NCBI GenBank assembly: GCA_965369705.1 | Contig: CBDURF010000008.1 | Coordinates: forward strand, 1-37,020 | Source: JAGLCY01 sp965369705 | Lineage (GTDB): Bacteria > Krumholzibacteriota > Krumholzibacteriia > LZORAL124-64-63 | DNA length: 37,020 nt | Reading direction: 5' to 3' | Shown here: in pieces, positions 1 to 7,175 of the stretch | Position numbering within the stretch: the stretch's first letter is position 1 | Layout of the letters: the number at the start of each line of letters is the position of its first letter | Translations under genes and position numbers: made by a program | The notes under the pieces: generated by a model | The model's input: the letters and a program-made list of their open reading frames with translations, nothing else | The model's database searches: none | Told to the model about the DNA's origin: nothing

Positions 1-1089
1 GATTTCACCTGGATCGGGCCGTCCGCCGAGGTGATTCGCCAGATGGGCGACAAGGCCACCGCCCGGACCATGGCCGAGGAGGCCAAGGTGCCCACGGTAC
101 CCGGGACCGGCCTGTTGGAAACCGTGGAGGAGGCGGTGGAGGCGGCCCGGCAGTTCGAGTATCCGGTCATCGTCAAGGCGACCGCCGGCGGGGGCGGCAA
201 GGGGCTGCGGGTGGCCGGGGACGAGGAGGAACTGGTCAAGAGCTACGTTGCCGCGCGGACCGAAGCCGGCGCGGCCTTCGGGAACGACGCGGTCTACCTG
301 GAAAAGTACCTGGTCAATCCCCGGCACGTGGAAGTCCAGTTGATGGGGGACGAACACGGCCAGGTGATCCACTTCGGCGAGCGGGATTGTTCCGTCCAAC
401 GTCGGCACCAGAAGTTGATCGAGGAAGCCCCGTCCCCGGCGGTGGACCCCCGCCTGCGCAGGGAAATGGGTGATGCCGCCGTCCGTCTGGCCAAACGGGT
501 CGGGTACCGGAGCGCCGGCACCGTGGAATTCCTGCTGGATGAGGACGGATCCTTCTACTTCATGGAGATGAACACCAGGATCCAGGTAGAGCACCCGGTC
601 ACCGAGATGGTCACCGGTTTCGACCTCATGAAATGGATGATCAGGGTGGCCGCCGGGGAAAAATTCGATTTCACCCAGGATGACGTGAAGGTCACCGGGC
701 ACGCTATCGAATGCCGGATAAACGCGGAGAACCCGGAGCGGGATTTCATGCCTTGTCCCGGCCGTGTTTTCTATTACCATGCCCCCGGAGGCCCCGGGGT
801 CAGGGTCGACACCCACATCTACTCGGACTATCTGGTGCCTCCCTACTATGATTCTCTCCTGGCGAAGATCATCGTCCACGGCAAGGATCGCGAAGAAGCT
901 GTCGCACGGATGCGGCGGGCGCTCACCGAATGTGTTTTCGAAGGACTGCCCACCAGCACCCCGTTCCACCTCGAGGTGTTGAACAACCCGGTCTTCCTGG
1001 ACGGCAAGGCCACGACACGCTTCCTGGAAGAGGAATTGACCCATCTGCAGGAGGGTTTGCGTGTCCGGGCGAAATCAGAAGAAGGCTAA
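1..1089 (+). CDS. accC: Biotin carboxylase subunit of acetyl-CoA carboxylase (5' end outside window)
   Basis: The open frame runs in from base 1 (first residues DFTWIGPSAEVIRQMGDK), so the N-terminal roughly 100 residues lie upstream and the GTG at 31 is internal. Biotin carboxylase carboxylates the biotin of AccB using ATP and bicarbonate, the first half-reaction of malonyl-CoA synthesis. Visible are the ATP-grasp glycine-rich loop GGGGKGLR, the ERDCSVQRRHQK segment, and the active-site stretch EMNTRIQVEHPVTE, followed by the biotin-carboxylase C-terminal domain. The length and the lack of a biotinyl domain fit a stand-alone AccC rather than pyruvate carboxylase, although accB is not in view. 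Its last 29 bases overlap the start of ftsK. Confidence is high in the family. Confidence 0.95.
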   Translation, partial: DFTWIGPSAEVIRQMGDKATARTMAEEAKVPTVPGTGLLETVEEAVEAARQFEYPVIVKATAGGGGKGLRVAGDEEELVKSYVAARTEAGAAFGNDAVYLEKYLVNPRHVEVQLMGDEHGQVIHFGERDCSVQRRHQKLIEEAPSPAVDPRLRREMGDAAVRLAKRVGYRSAGTVEFLLDEDGSFYFMEMNTRIQVEHPVTEMVTGFDLMKWMIRVAAGEKFDFTQDDVKVTGHAIECRINAENPERDFMPCPGRVFYYHAPGGPGVRVDTHIYSDYLVPPYYDSLLAKIIVHGKDREEAVARMRRALTECVFEGLPTSTPFHLEVLNNPVFLDGKATTRFLEEELTHLQEGLRVRAKSEEG

Positions 1090-3457
1090 CAAGCAGGGGG
1101 GGCGCCCCTGGTACGAAGCAGGGTGGCTGACGGGTCTCCTCCTGGTGGCCGTCGCGGTTTACTGCGGCCTGTCGCTGGTCGGGGATCCCGGAACCTGGTG
1201 GGGTGTTCTGTACGGCCAGGGCGCCGGTGATTTCCTGGCCCTCGAAAACCCCGGCGGGCCGGTGGGTTCAGTCCTCAACGTAACCCTTCACCTGGTGTTC
1301 GGCAGCCTGTGGTGCTGGTCGATTCCTCTTCTTCTCGCCGCTTTGGGGATCGGCTTCCTGGCCGGACGTCAACGCAACCTTCGCCCGTGGGTCCTGCGGG
1401 CCTTTCCCTTTTGGCTCGTGACCTCCGCCTGGATCGCCCAGCCCGGGGGGCCTTTCACCGAGGAAACGGGAACCAGGCTGGGCGGTATCGTCGGGGTCTT
1501 CCTGGCCCGTGGTTTCCACGCCCTGTTCGGGGTGTGGGGCGGCCGCATCTTCCTGACTTTCTTCCTGCTCGTGGCGGTGATCCTGGTCCTGAAACCCTGG
1601 TTGGGCGGTCTGGCGGGCGTGGCTTCAGGACTGGCCAGGGGGCTGGGAATCATTTCCCGCGGTCTGCTGGATATCGTGAGCTGGCCCCTGGCCGCGGCCG
1701 CCGGTTTGGGCCGGTGGGTGGCGAGCGTGGTTGTCCGGCCGTTCAGGGGTCGGGTTGATGATCCGGCTGTCGTTGATGGCGGCAACGTTGTTGAAGAAGA
1801 CTGGGAAGAGTCGGCCGCCTCGCCCGGGACCAGGGAAAGGACCCTGCACCAGGCGCCGGGATCCGCATCCCGACCTGCCGACGGACCGCCGAAGGAGATT
1901 CCCGAGGAACGGGTCCTGCCCGGTGCCGCAGGAGAATTCCCGGGCGTGGGCCCTGAGCCCGGAGCGGGCCTCGCGCCGTCCAGGCCCCGCAGAAAGACCA
2001 AGAAGAAAACAGGGCCCGTCGCCTTGCCGGGTCTGGACCTCCTGACCCCGGCGGGACCGGAGGGACAACTGGTTTCGGCCTCGGAGTTGGATCAGGCCGC
2101 CGACCTCCTGGAGGAGACCCTGCGGTCCTTCGGCGTGGAGGGGGAGGTCAAGGACGTCCGGCCGGGTCCCGTGGTCACGACCTTCGAATACCAGCCCGGG
2201 TCCGGCATCCGCGTGAATCAGATCGTACAGCGGAGCGACGATCTGGCCCTGGCCATGCGCGCCCGGTCCATCCGCATGGAAGCTCCCATTCCCGGCAAGG
2301 CGGCCGTCGGCATCGAAATCCCCAATCCAACCGCCCGGATAGTCCGCCTGCGGGACGTGTTGGAGTTGACCGGAACCCAGAAGCGCAATCCGCTGTCGGT
2401 GGTGCTGGGCAAGGACGTGGTGGGCCGGCCCGTGAGCATCGACATCGCCGCGCTGCCCCACCTGCTGGTGGCCGGATCGACCGGAAGCGGGAAGTCGGTC
2501 TGTCTGAACGCCATCATCTGCAACATGCTCCTGCACAACGATCCGTCGAGGCTGCGGTTGATCCTCATCGATCCCAAGATGCTGGAGATGAACGTCTACA
2601 ACGGCATTCCCCACCTGCTGCTGCCGGTGGTCACCGATCCGCGCGAGGCTCTCAAGGCCCTGCAGTGGATGGTGGCCCAGATGGAATTCCGCTACCGCCA
2701 GTTGGCCAAGTGTTCGGTCCGGAACATCCAGCAGTACAACGAGAAAGTGGTCAAGGGGGAGGTCATCGACGCGGAAGGGGAAACCGTGACCGAGGCCATG
2801 CCCTATTTCCTGACCATCGTCGATGAACTGGCCGACCTCATGCTCCAACTCGGCAACGACATCGAGGGACCGATCACGAGGCTGGCGCAGAAGGCGCGCG
2901 CCGTGGGCATCCACCTCATCCTGGCCACCCAGCGCCCCAGCGTCGACGTGTTGACCGGCGTGATCAAGGCCAACATTCCCTGCCGCATCGCTTTCCGGGT
3001 GATCCAGAAGAACGACTCGCGCACGGTGCTGGACATGAACGGCGCCGAAAAGCTGCTCGGCCACGGGGATATGCTCTACCTGCAGCCCGGGCGAGCCCTG
3101 CCGGTGCGCGTGCACGGATCCTTCATCGACGTGGACGAGTGCGAAGCCATCGCCGCGCATTGGCGCCAGTACGAGGGGACGACCGAAGAGATCAGTCTCC
3201 AGGAAAACCCCGCCGGCGGAGGTATGGTCACCGGCGAGGACGATTTGTACGATGCTGCGCGGTCGGTCGTGGTTCTGCACCAGAGTGGGTCGACCTCCCT
3301 GCTGCAGCGCCGGCTTCGCATCGGTTACACCCGGGCCGGGCGCCTGATGGACATGCTCGAGGAAGCCGGCGTGGTGGGCCCCTTCACCGGCAGCAAGGCG
3401 CGGGACGTCCTGATCAAGCCCGAAGACCTGCCGGACATGGAAGCGGGACAGGCCTGA
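1061..3457 (+). CDS. ftsK: DNA translocase FtsK/SpoIIIE
   Basis: 798-residue FtsK-type DNA pump, which moves chromosome termini through the closing septum and loads at KOPS sites. The N-terminal 180 residues hold about four hydrophobic membrane segments. A charged, proline-rich linker of modest length (about 200-320) follows. The motor domain has a Walker A GSTGSGKS (K478) and Walker B IVDELADL (D588/E589). The C-terminal about 60 residues form the winged-helix gamma domain (SGSTSLLQRRLRIGYTRAG). The GTG start at 1061 has an AGGAGGG Shine-Dalgarno six bases upstream, inside accC. The stop overlaps the rimO start by one base (TGATG), so the two are probably translationally coupled. Confidence 0.96.
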   Translation: MSGRNQKKANKQGGRPWYEAGWLTGLLLVAVAVYCGLSLVGDPGTWWGVLYGQGAGDFLALENPGGPVGSVLNVTLHLVFGSLWCWSIPLLLAALGIGFLAGRQRNLRPWVLRAFPFWLVTSAWIAQPGGPFTEETGTRLGGIVGVFLARGFHALFGVWGGRIFLTFFLLVAVILVLKPWLGGLAGVASGLARGLGIISRGLLDIVSWPLAAAAGLGRWVASVVVRPFRGRVDDPAVVDGGNVVEEDWEESAASPGTRERTLHQAPGSASRPADGPPKEIPEERVLPGAAGEFPGVGPEPGAGLAPSRPRRKTKKKTGPVALPGLDLLTPAGPEGQLVSASELDQAADLLEETLRSFGVEGEVKDVRPGPVVTTFEYQPGSGIRVNQIVQRSDDLALAMRARSIRMEAPIPGKAAVGIEIPNPTARIVRLRDVLELTGTQKRNPLSVVLGKDVVGRPVSIDIAALPHLLVAGSTGSGKSVCLNAIICNMLLHNDPSRLRLILIDPKMLEMNVYNGIPHLLLPVVTDPREALKALQWMVAQMEFRYRQLAKCSVRNIQQYNEKVVKGEVIDAEGETVTEAMPYFLTIVDELADLMLQLGNDIEGPITRLAQKARAVGIHLILATQRPSVDVLTGVIKANIPCRIAFRVIQKNDSRTVLDMNGAEKLLGHGDMLYLQPGRALPVRVHGSFIDVDECEAIAAHWRQYEGTTEEISLQENPAGGGMVTGEDDLYDAARSVVVLHQSGSTSLLQRRLRIGYTRAGRLMDMLEEAGVVGPFTGSKARDVLIKPEDLPDMEAGQA

Positions 3458-4917
3458 TGAAAAGGGTATTCTGCGCCACCCTCGGCTGCGACAAGAACCT
3501 GGTCGACTCCGAAGCGCTTCTGGGCCGGTTTGCTCTGAAGGGCATCCAGCACGTCACCGATCCCGACGAGGCGGACATCTGGGTTCTCAACACCTGCGGC
3601 TTCATCGACGCGGCCCGCAGAGACAGCGAGGAAACCCTGCAATCCCTGATCGACAGCAAAGAGGACCGGACACTGGTGGTCTGCGGCTGCTGGTCGCAGG
3701 AGCACGGCGACGAGATCCAGCGACGTTTTCCAGATGTGGACGTGGTCGCCGGCGTGGGTCAATTCGACCGGGTCGTGGCCGCCTGTCTCGGTGGGAACGC
3801 GGCTTCCAAGTCCCCCGTTCCCGCGGCCGCACAGTCCTTTCCGCTGGTCGGACCGCCCATCGTTGATGACCCCATGGACGTCAACTACACCGGTCTGGTG
3901 GGACGACCCCTGTTGACTCCGCCCCACGTGGCTTTCGTCAAGATCGGCGAGGGCTGCAATTGCAGTTGCACCTTCTGCCGGATCCCCCTGATCCGTGGCA
4001 AGCAGCGGAGCCGCTCCGTGGCGGAGATCGAAACGGAAGTTCGGGGACTGGTGGCCCAAGGGGTGACGGAGATCCAGCTTGTTTCCCAGAACACGAGCGA
4101 TTTCGGCCGGGACACCGGCCAGACCCTCCTGGAGTTGGTGCGGACCTTGGACCAGATGGACGGTCTGCGCCGCATGCGGCTGCTGTACCTGTATGCCGGC
4201 CTGGTGTCGGTCGACGATCTTCGCCGGTTGCTGGAACTGGAAAAAGTGGCGCCCTACCTCGATATCCCCATCCAGCACGCTTCGCCCCGGATCCTGAAAG
4301 CAATGCGCCGCCCTGGTGGCTACACGGCCTCGCCCGCTTTTTTCGAGGCCCTGCGCGCGGACCGGCCCGATCTGGTGCTGCGGTCCACGGCCCTGCTCGG
4401 ATTTCCGGGAGAAGAGGAGGAGGACGTGGCCCTCCTGGCCGATTTCCTGGCCGAAGTGGAATTCGATCATCTCGGCACCTACCGTTTCTCGCTTGAATCG
4501 GGGACCCCGTCCGCGGAAATGCCGGACCGGGTTCCGGGCGAGGTCATTCATGACCGCGAGGCCCTGATCATGGATCTGCAGGCTGAGATTTCCCTGCGGA
4601 GGCAACAGACCAGGCTGGGCCGGACCTTCAGCGCGGTGGTGGACGAGGTGGTCCGGCCGGGAACCGACAACGCCGAGGAGGCCGGGCGTATCCTGGAATC
4701 CTTCCAGGACGGCGTTTGGGCGGACGCGGGGGAACGCGAAGCCCTGACCGGTGTAATGACATCGGAAGTTTCCCTCGCCCTGTGCCGGAGTTATCATTTC
4801 GGCTACGATCTGGACGGGATCGTGGTCATGCCAGCCGGCAAGCTCCAGCCCGGCCAATGGGTCGACGTGGAATTCAGGGCGGTCACTGCTTTCGATGTCT
4901 GGGCAGCAAGGCGTTAG
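3457..4917 (+). CDS. rimO: Ribosomal protein S12 methylthiotransferase RimO
   Basis: 486-residue radical-SAM methylthiotransferase that adds a methylthio group to the conserved aspartate of ribosomal protein S12. The N-terminal MTTase domain shows the three cluster cysteines: C11 (GCDKN), C47 (NTCGF) and C78 (CGCWSQ). The radical-SAM CxxxCxxC motif is C167/C171/C174, within CNCSCTFC, with an additional C169 inside it. The C-terminal 70 residues fit a TRAM domain. The MKRVFCATLGCDKN start and lack of a MiaB-like N-terminal extension favour RimO over MiaB. The ATG at 3457 overlaps the ftsK stop. A longer in-frame extension upstream is only a frame overlapping ftsK and was not used. Confidence 0.93.
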   Translation: MKRVFCATLGCDKNLVDSEALLGRFALKGIQHVTDPDEADIWVLNTCGFIDAARRDSEETLQSLIDSKEDRTLVVCGCWSQEHGDEIQRRFPDVDVVAGVGQFDRVVAACLGGNAASKSPVPAAAQSFPLVGPPIVDDPMDVNYTGLVGRPLLTPPHVAFVKIGEGCNCSCTFCRIPLIRGKQRSRSVAEIETEVRGLVAQGVTEIQLVSQNTSDFGRDTGQTLLELVRTLDQMDGLRRMRLLYLYAGLVSVDDLRRLLELEKVAPYLDIPIQHASPRILKAMRRPGGYTASPAFFEALRADRPDLVLRSTALLGFPGEEEEDVALLADFLAEVEFDHLGTYRFSLESGTPSAEMPDRVPGEVIHDREALIMDLQAEISLRRQQTRLGRTFSAVVDEVVRPGTDNAEEAGRILESFQDGVWADAGEREALTGVMTSEVSLALCRSYHFGYDLDGIVVMPAGKLQPGQWVDVEFRAVTAFDVWAARR

Positions 4918-4980
4918 CGCCATTCCCCCGAATGGATGGGGACCTTACGATTCCGGCGGCAAGAAAGGGATTCCGGACCA

Positions 4981-5685
4981 ATGGACAGGAAATCTGGATC
5001 AATGACGATGCTTCTCACGCTGACGGCGGTGTTGTTGGTGGGCGGTACGGGGGTATCCTGGGCCGGTGAGGATTCCACAGGAGCAACCGCCGAGGGGCTG
5101 CCGGGCCTGAGCGAGCCCGACACGGTCCACACCAACCTCTGGCTGACCGAAGCCCTGATGGGGGAGATCGCCTCCTACGCCGCCTCCTCGTTGCCTCCCG
5201 CCCCTGGAGCGGTGCTCCTGGTGAACAAGGGCGGCAGCGAGCAGGATGAACTGTTCGGGGGTGTGGCGACGGGTATCCTGAGCGGTCGGGGTTACGACCT
5301 GTTCGTGGTTGCCGGGGATTCCACGGTCCAGTCCCCGGTCGATTTTGTTTTTTCCTACAAGGTCCTGGGCGTGGACCTGACCTATCCCGATATTGGTCGC
5401 ACTCTCGGCATCTGGCAGCGTTGGGTGGCCCGGGAGGTGGCCGTGACGGCTTCGGTGGAAGTGTCCACCGTCCCGGTCGGGAAGCTCCTGTTCAAGGAAA
5501 TCGTCGAACGCCGGTTCAGCGACCGGGTCGACAACGACCACTTCGGGGAGGTCGAATCGGATCTCTATGAATTCACCACCGCGGAAACGGCGTCCAGCGG
5601 TTGGCAGAACCGGATGGAGGAGATCGTCGTCCTGGGCACCCTGGTCGGACTGATCGCCATCTACTTCGCCAATACCGGCAACTGA
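4981..5685 (+). CDS. Hypothetical exported or membrane-anchored protein
   Basis: 234 residues and not recognised. The ATG at 4981 has an AAAGGGA ribosome site ten bases upstream; another in-frame ATG at 4936 would only extend the tail ahead of the signal. Residues about 8-25 (TMLLTLTAVLLVGGTGVSWA) look like a signal peptide ending WAGED. The mature part carries an alternating beta/alpha pattern (AVLLVNKGG, YDLFVVAGD, VDFVFSYKVLGVDLTYPDIG) and a C-terminal hydrophobic helix (EEIVVLGTLVGLIAIYF) ending in ANTGN, which would leave only a few residues beyond the membrane. It sits between rimO and a BamD-like lipoprotein gene, so an envelope role is possible, but I assign no function. Confidence 0.8.
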   Translation: MDRKSGSMTMLLTLTAVLLVGGTGVSWAGEDSTGATAEGLPGLSEPDTVHTNLWLTEALMGEIASYAASSLPPAPGAVLLVNKGGSEQDELFGGVATGILSGRGYDLFVVAGDSTVQSPVDFVFSYKVLGVDLTYPDIGRTLGIWQRWVAREVAVTASVEVSTVPVGKLLFKEIVERRFSDRVDNDHFGEVESDLYEFTTAETASSGWQNRMEEIVVLGTLVGLIAIYFANTGN

Positions 5686-5722
5686 CCAGGCCCCCCGGCG
5701 TGGACTTTTCAGGGAGGATTTC

Positions 5723-6517
5723 GTGTTGAAATTTGGAATGGGCCTGCGATTTTCGGCTGGATCCTGGACCAGCGTGGCGGTCCTGCTCTGGGTGCTGTCG
5801 GGACTGGCCGGTTGCGGAGCGAGCAACCCCCACCCGTTGGGCAGTTACGAGCGGGGTGTATTTTTCGCGGAACAGGGCAAGGACATCGAGGCGGTGGCCG
5901 CCCTGGAATCCTATATCAGGAAAAATCCCACGGACAGCCTGACCGCGGAGGCCCAGTACCTCAAGGGCGTGACCTACATGGAAATGGGAGAATACCCCCT
6001 GGCCGCGGTCGAATTCCAGATCCTGCGCAAGGACTACCCGACCAGCATCCGGGTCGAGGACGCCCTCTTTCAGGAAGGGGTGGCCTATCTGGAACAGGTC
6101 GGCCGGATCGAACGCGACATCACCGGCGCCCACGAAGCCAGGCTCCACTTCCTGAAATTCAGCCAGGAGTATCCCAATTCCGTACGGATGCCCGAGGTCG
6201 TCGCGTACATGGAAGAGATATCCGATCTGATGGTCCGGAAAAGGTTGGAGCAGATCAAGGTCTACAAGCAGTTGCGCCGCTACGAGGCGGTGGCCATCAC
6301 TCTGGACGACGTCATTATCGAGGAAACGGGGAGTTCCCTCATTCCTGATGTACTTTGGGAAAGGGCCTGGGCGGCCGAGAAACTGGACGATCCGGATACG
6401 GCTGCTCGGATGTACGAGCGACTGGTCACTGAATTTCCCGACAGCCGCTATGCCGGCCGGGCGGGCAAGTCCCTCAGGGCACTCGATGACGTGGAAGACG
6501 ACGAGGACGGGGACTGA
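5723..6517 (+). CDS. bamD: Outer membrane assembly lipoprotein, BamD/YfiO-like (TPR)
   Basis: 264-residue lipoprotein. A hydrophobic leader ends in the lipobox LAGC with lipidated Cys31, consistent with signal peptidase II processing and Lol sorting. The mature part is a series of helical TPR units (GVFFAEQGKDIEAVAALES, AQYLKGVTYMEMGEYPLAA, VAYLEQVGRIERDI, RMYERLVTEFPDSRYAGRA), the pattern of BamD, which binds BamA in outer-membrane beta-barrel assembly. The GTG at 5723 has AGGGAGG five bases upstream. The stop shares a base with the nadD start. BamA lies in the same window. A generic TPR lipoprotein of the YbgF/CpoB type is the alternative, since BamD is identified here by architecture more than by specific residues. 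Confidence 0.82.
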   Translation: MLKFGMGLRFSAGSWTSVAVLLWVLSGLAGCGASNPHPLGSYERGVFFAEQGKDIEAVAALESYIRKNPTDSLTAEAQYLKGVTYMEMGEYPLAAVEFQILRKDYPTSIRVEDALFQEGVAYLEQVGRIERDITGAHEARLHFLKFSQEYPNSVRMPEVVAYMEEISDLMVRKRLEQIKVYKQLRRYEAVAITLDDVIIEETGSSLIPDVLWERAWAAEKLDDPDTAARMYERLVTEFPDSRYAGRAGKSLRALDDVEDDEDGD

Positions 6518-7107
6518 TGCTGCGGGCCGTTCTGGGAGGGTCTTTCGATCCGGTTCATCTTGGCCATCTTTCCCTGGCCGACCACCTGCTGGACAAGGAA
6601 CTGGCCGATTTCCTGATGATCATCCCCGCCTGGCGGTCCCCCCACAAATTCGAAAATTCAGCCAGTCCGGCGGACCGCCTGGCCATGGTGCGTTCGGCCT
6701 TCGAAGATCTGAAAGCGGTCCTGGTGGATGACCGCGAGATCACCAGGGGACGGGTTTCCTTCACCGTGGAAACCCTGGAGGAATTGGCCCGCGAGTTTCC
6801 CGATGATTGTCTGCGCCTGGTCATCGGAGGAGACAATCTGGCCGGCTTTTCCGGCTGGCGGTCTCCCGGACGGATCCAGGAGCTCGCCGATATCGTCATC
6901 TATCCCCGGGACGGCGTCGTGCCGACTCCCGAGGCCATCCAACGTGCCGGACTTGATCCGGGGCGGGTCATTCCCGTCACCGATTTCGACCATCCCGTGT
7001 CATCCACGACGGTCCGTGCTATGCTGAGCCGGGGAATTCTGCCCGAAGATCAGTTGCCTCCCCCGGTGGTCGAGTATATCGCCGCCCGTCAACTCTACAT
7101 GAAATGA
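6517..7107 (+). CDS. nadD: Nicotinate-nucleotide adenylyltransferase
   Basis: 196 residues, the usual NadD length. The enzyme joins nicotinate mononucleotide to AMP from ATP, giving deamido-NAD. The nucleotidyltransferase signature GGSFDPVHLGH is at residues 7-17. The C-terminal SSTTVRAML matches the SSTxxR substrate motif. A middle segment, VIGGDNLAGFSGWR, resembles the GxD..xFxxW region of the family. The ATG at 6517 overlaps the bamD stop (TGATG), so translation is probably coupled. nadB, which acts earlier in the same pathway, lies at 29914-31590 but is not in the same operon. Confidence 0.94.
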   Translation: MLRAVLGGSFDPVHLGHLSLADHLLDKELADFLMIIPAWRSPHKFENSASPADRLAMVRSAFEDLKAVLVDDREITRGRVSFTVETLEELAREFPDDCLRLVIGGDNLAGFSGWRSPGRIQELADIVIYPRDGVVPTPEAIQRAGLDPGRVIPVTDFDHPVSSTTVRAMLSRGILPEDQLPPPVVEYIAARQLYMK

Positions 7108-7175
7108 GATCCCGGCCTCTTCCGCGGGACGCATGTCTTGCGGTTCCTCGTCCAGGCCGGCGAAAGGCGTAGGCT
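7108..7175 (+). promoter_or_regulatory. Structured gap between nadD and polA
   Basis: The 68-base gap can form a long-range stem. CCGGCCT (7112-7118) pairs with AGGCCGG (7154-7160), and directly inside it GGACG (7127-7131) pairs with CGTCC (7149-7153), leaving an eight-base bulge on one side. The structure ends about 15 bases before the polA GTG and just upstream of its GAAAGG ribosome site. It could tune polA translation or be a coding-free coincidence in GC-rich DNA. No U-run is present, so it does not look like a classical terminator. Confidence 0.3.

Noticed and set aside
1625..3280. Long minus-strand open frame opposite ftsK
   Set aside because: It mirrors the codon structure of ftsK in GC-rich DNA, has His/Gly/Asp-rich composition and no domain or ribosome site.
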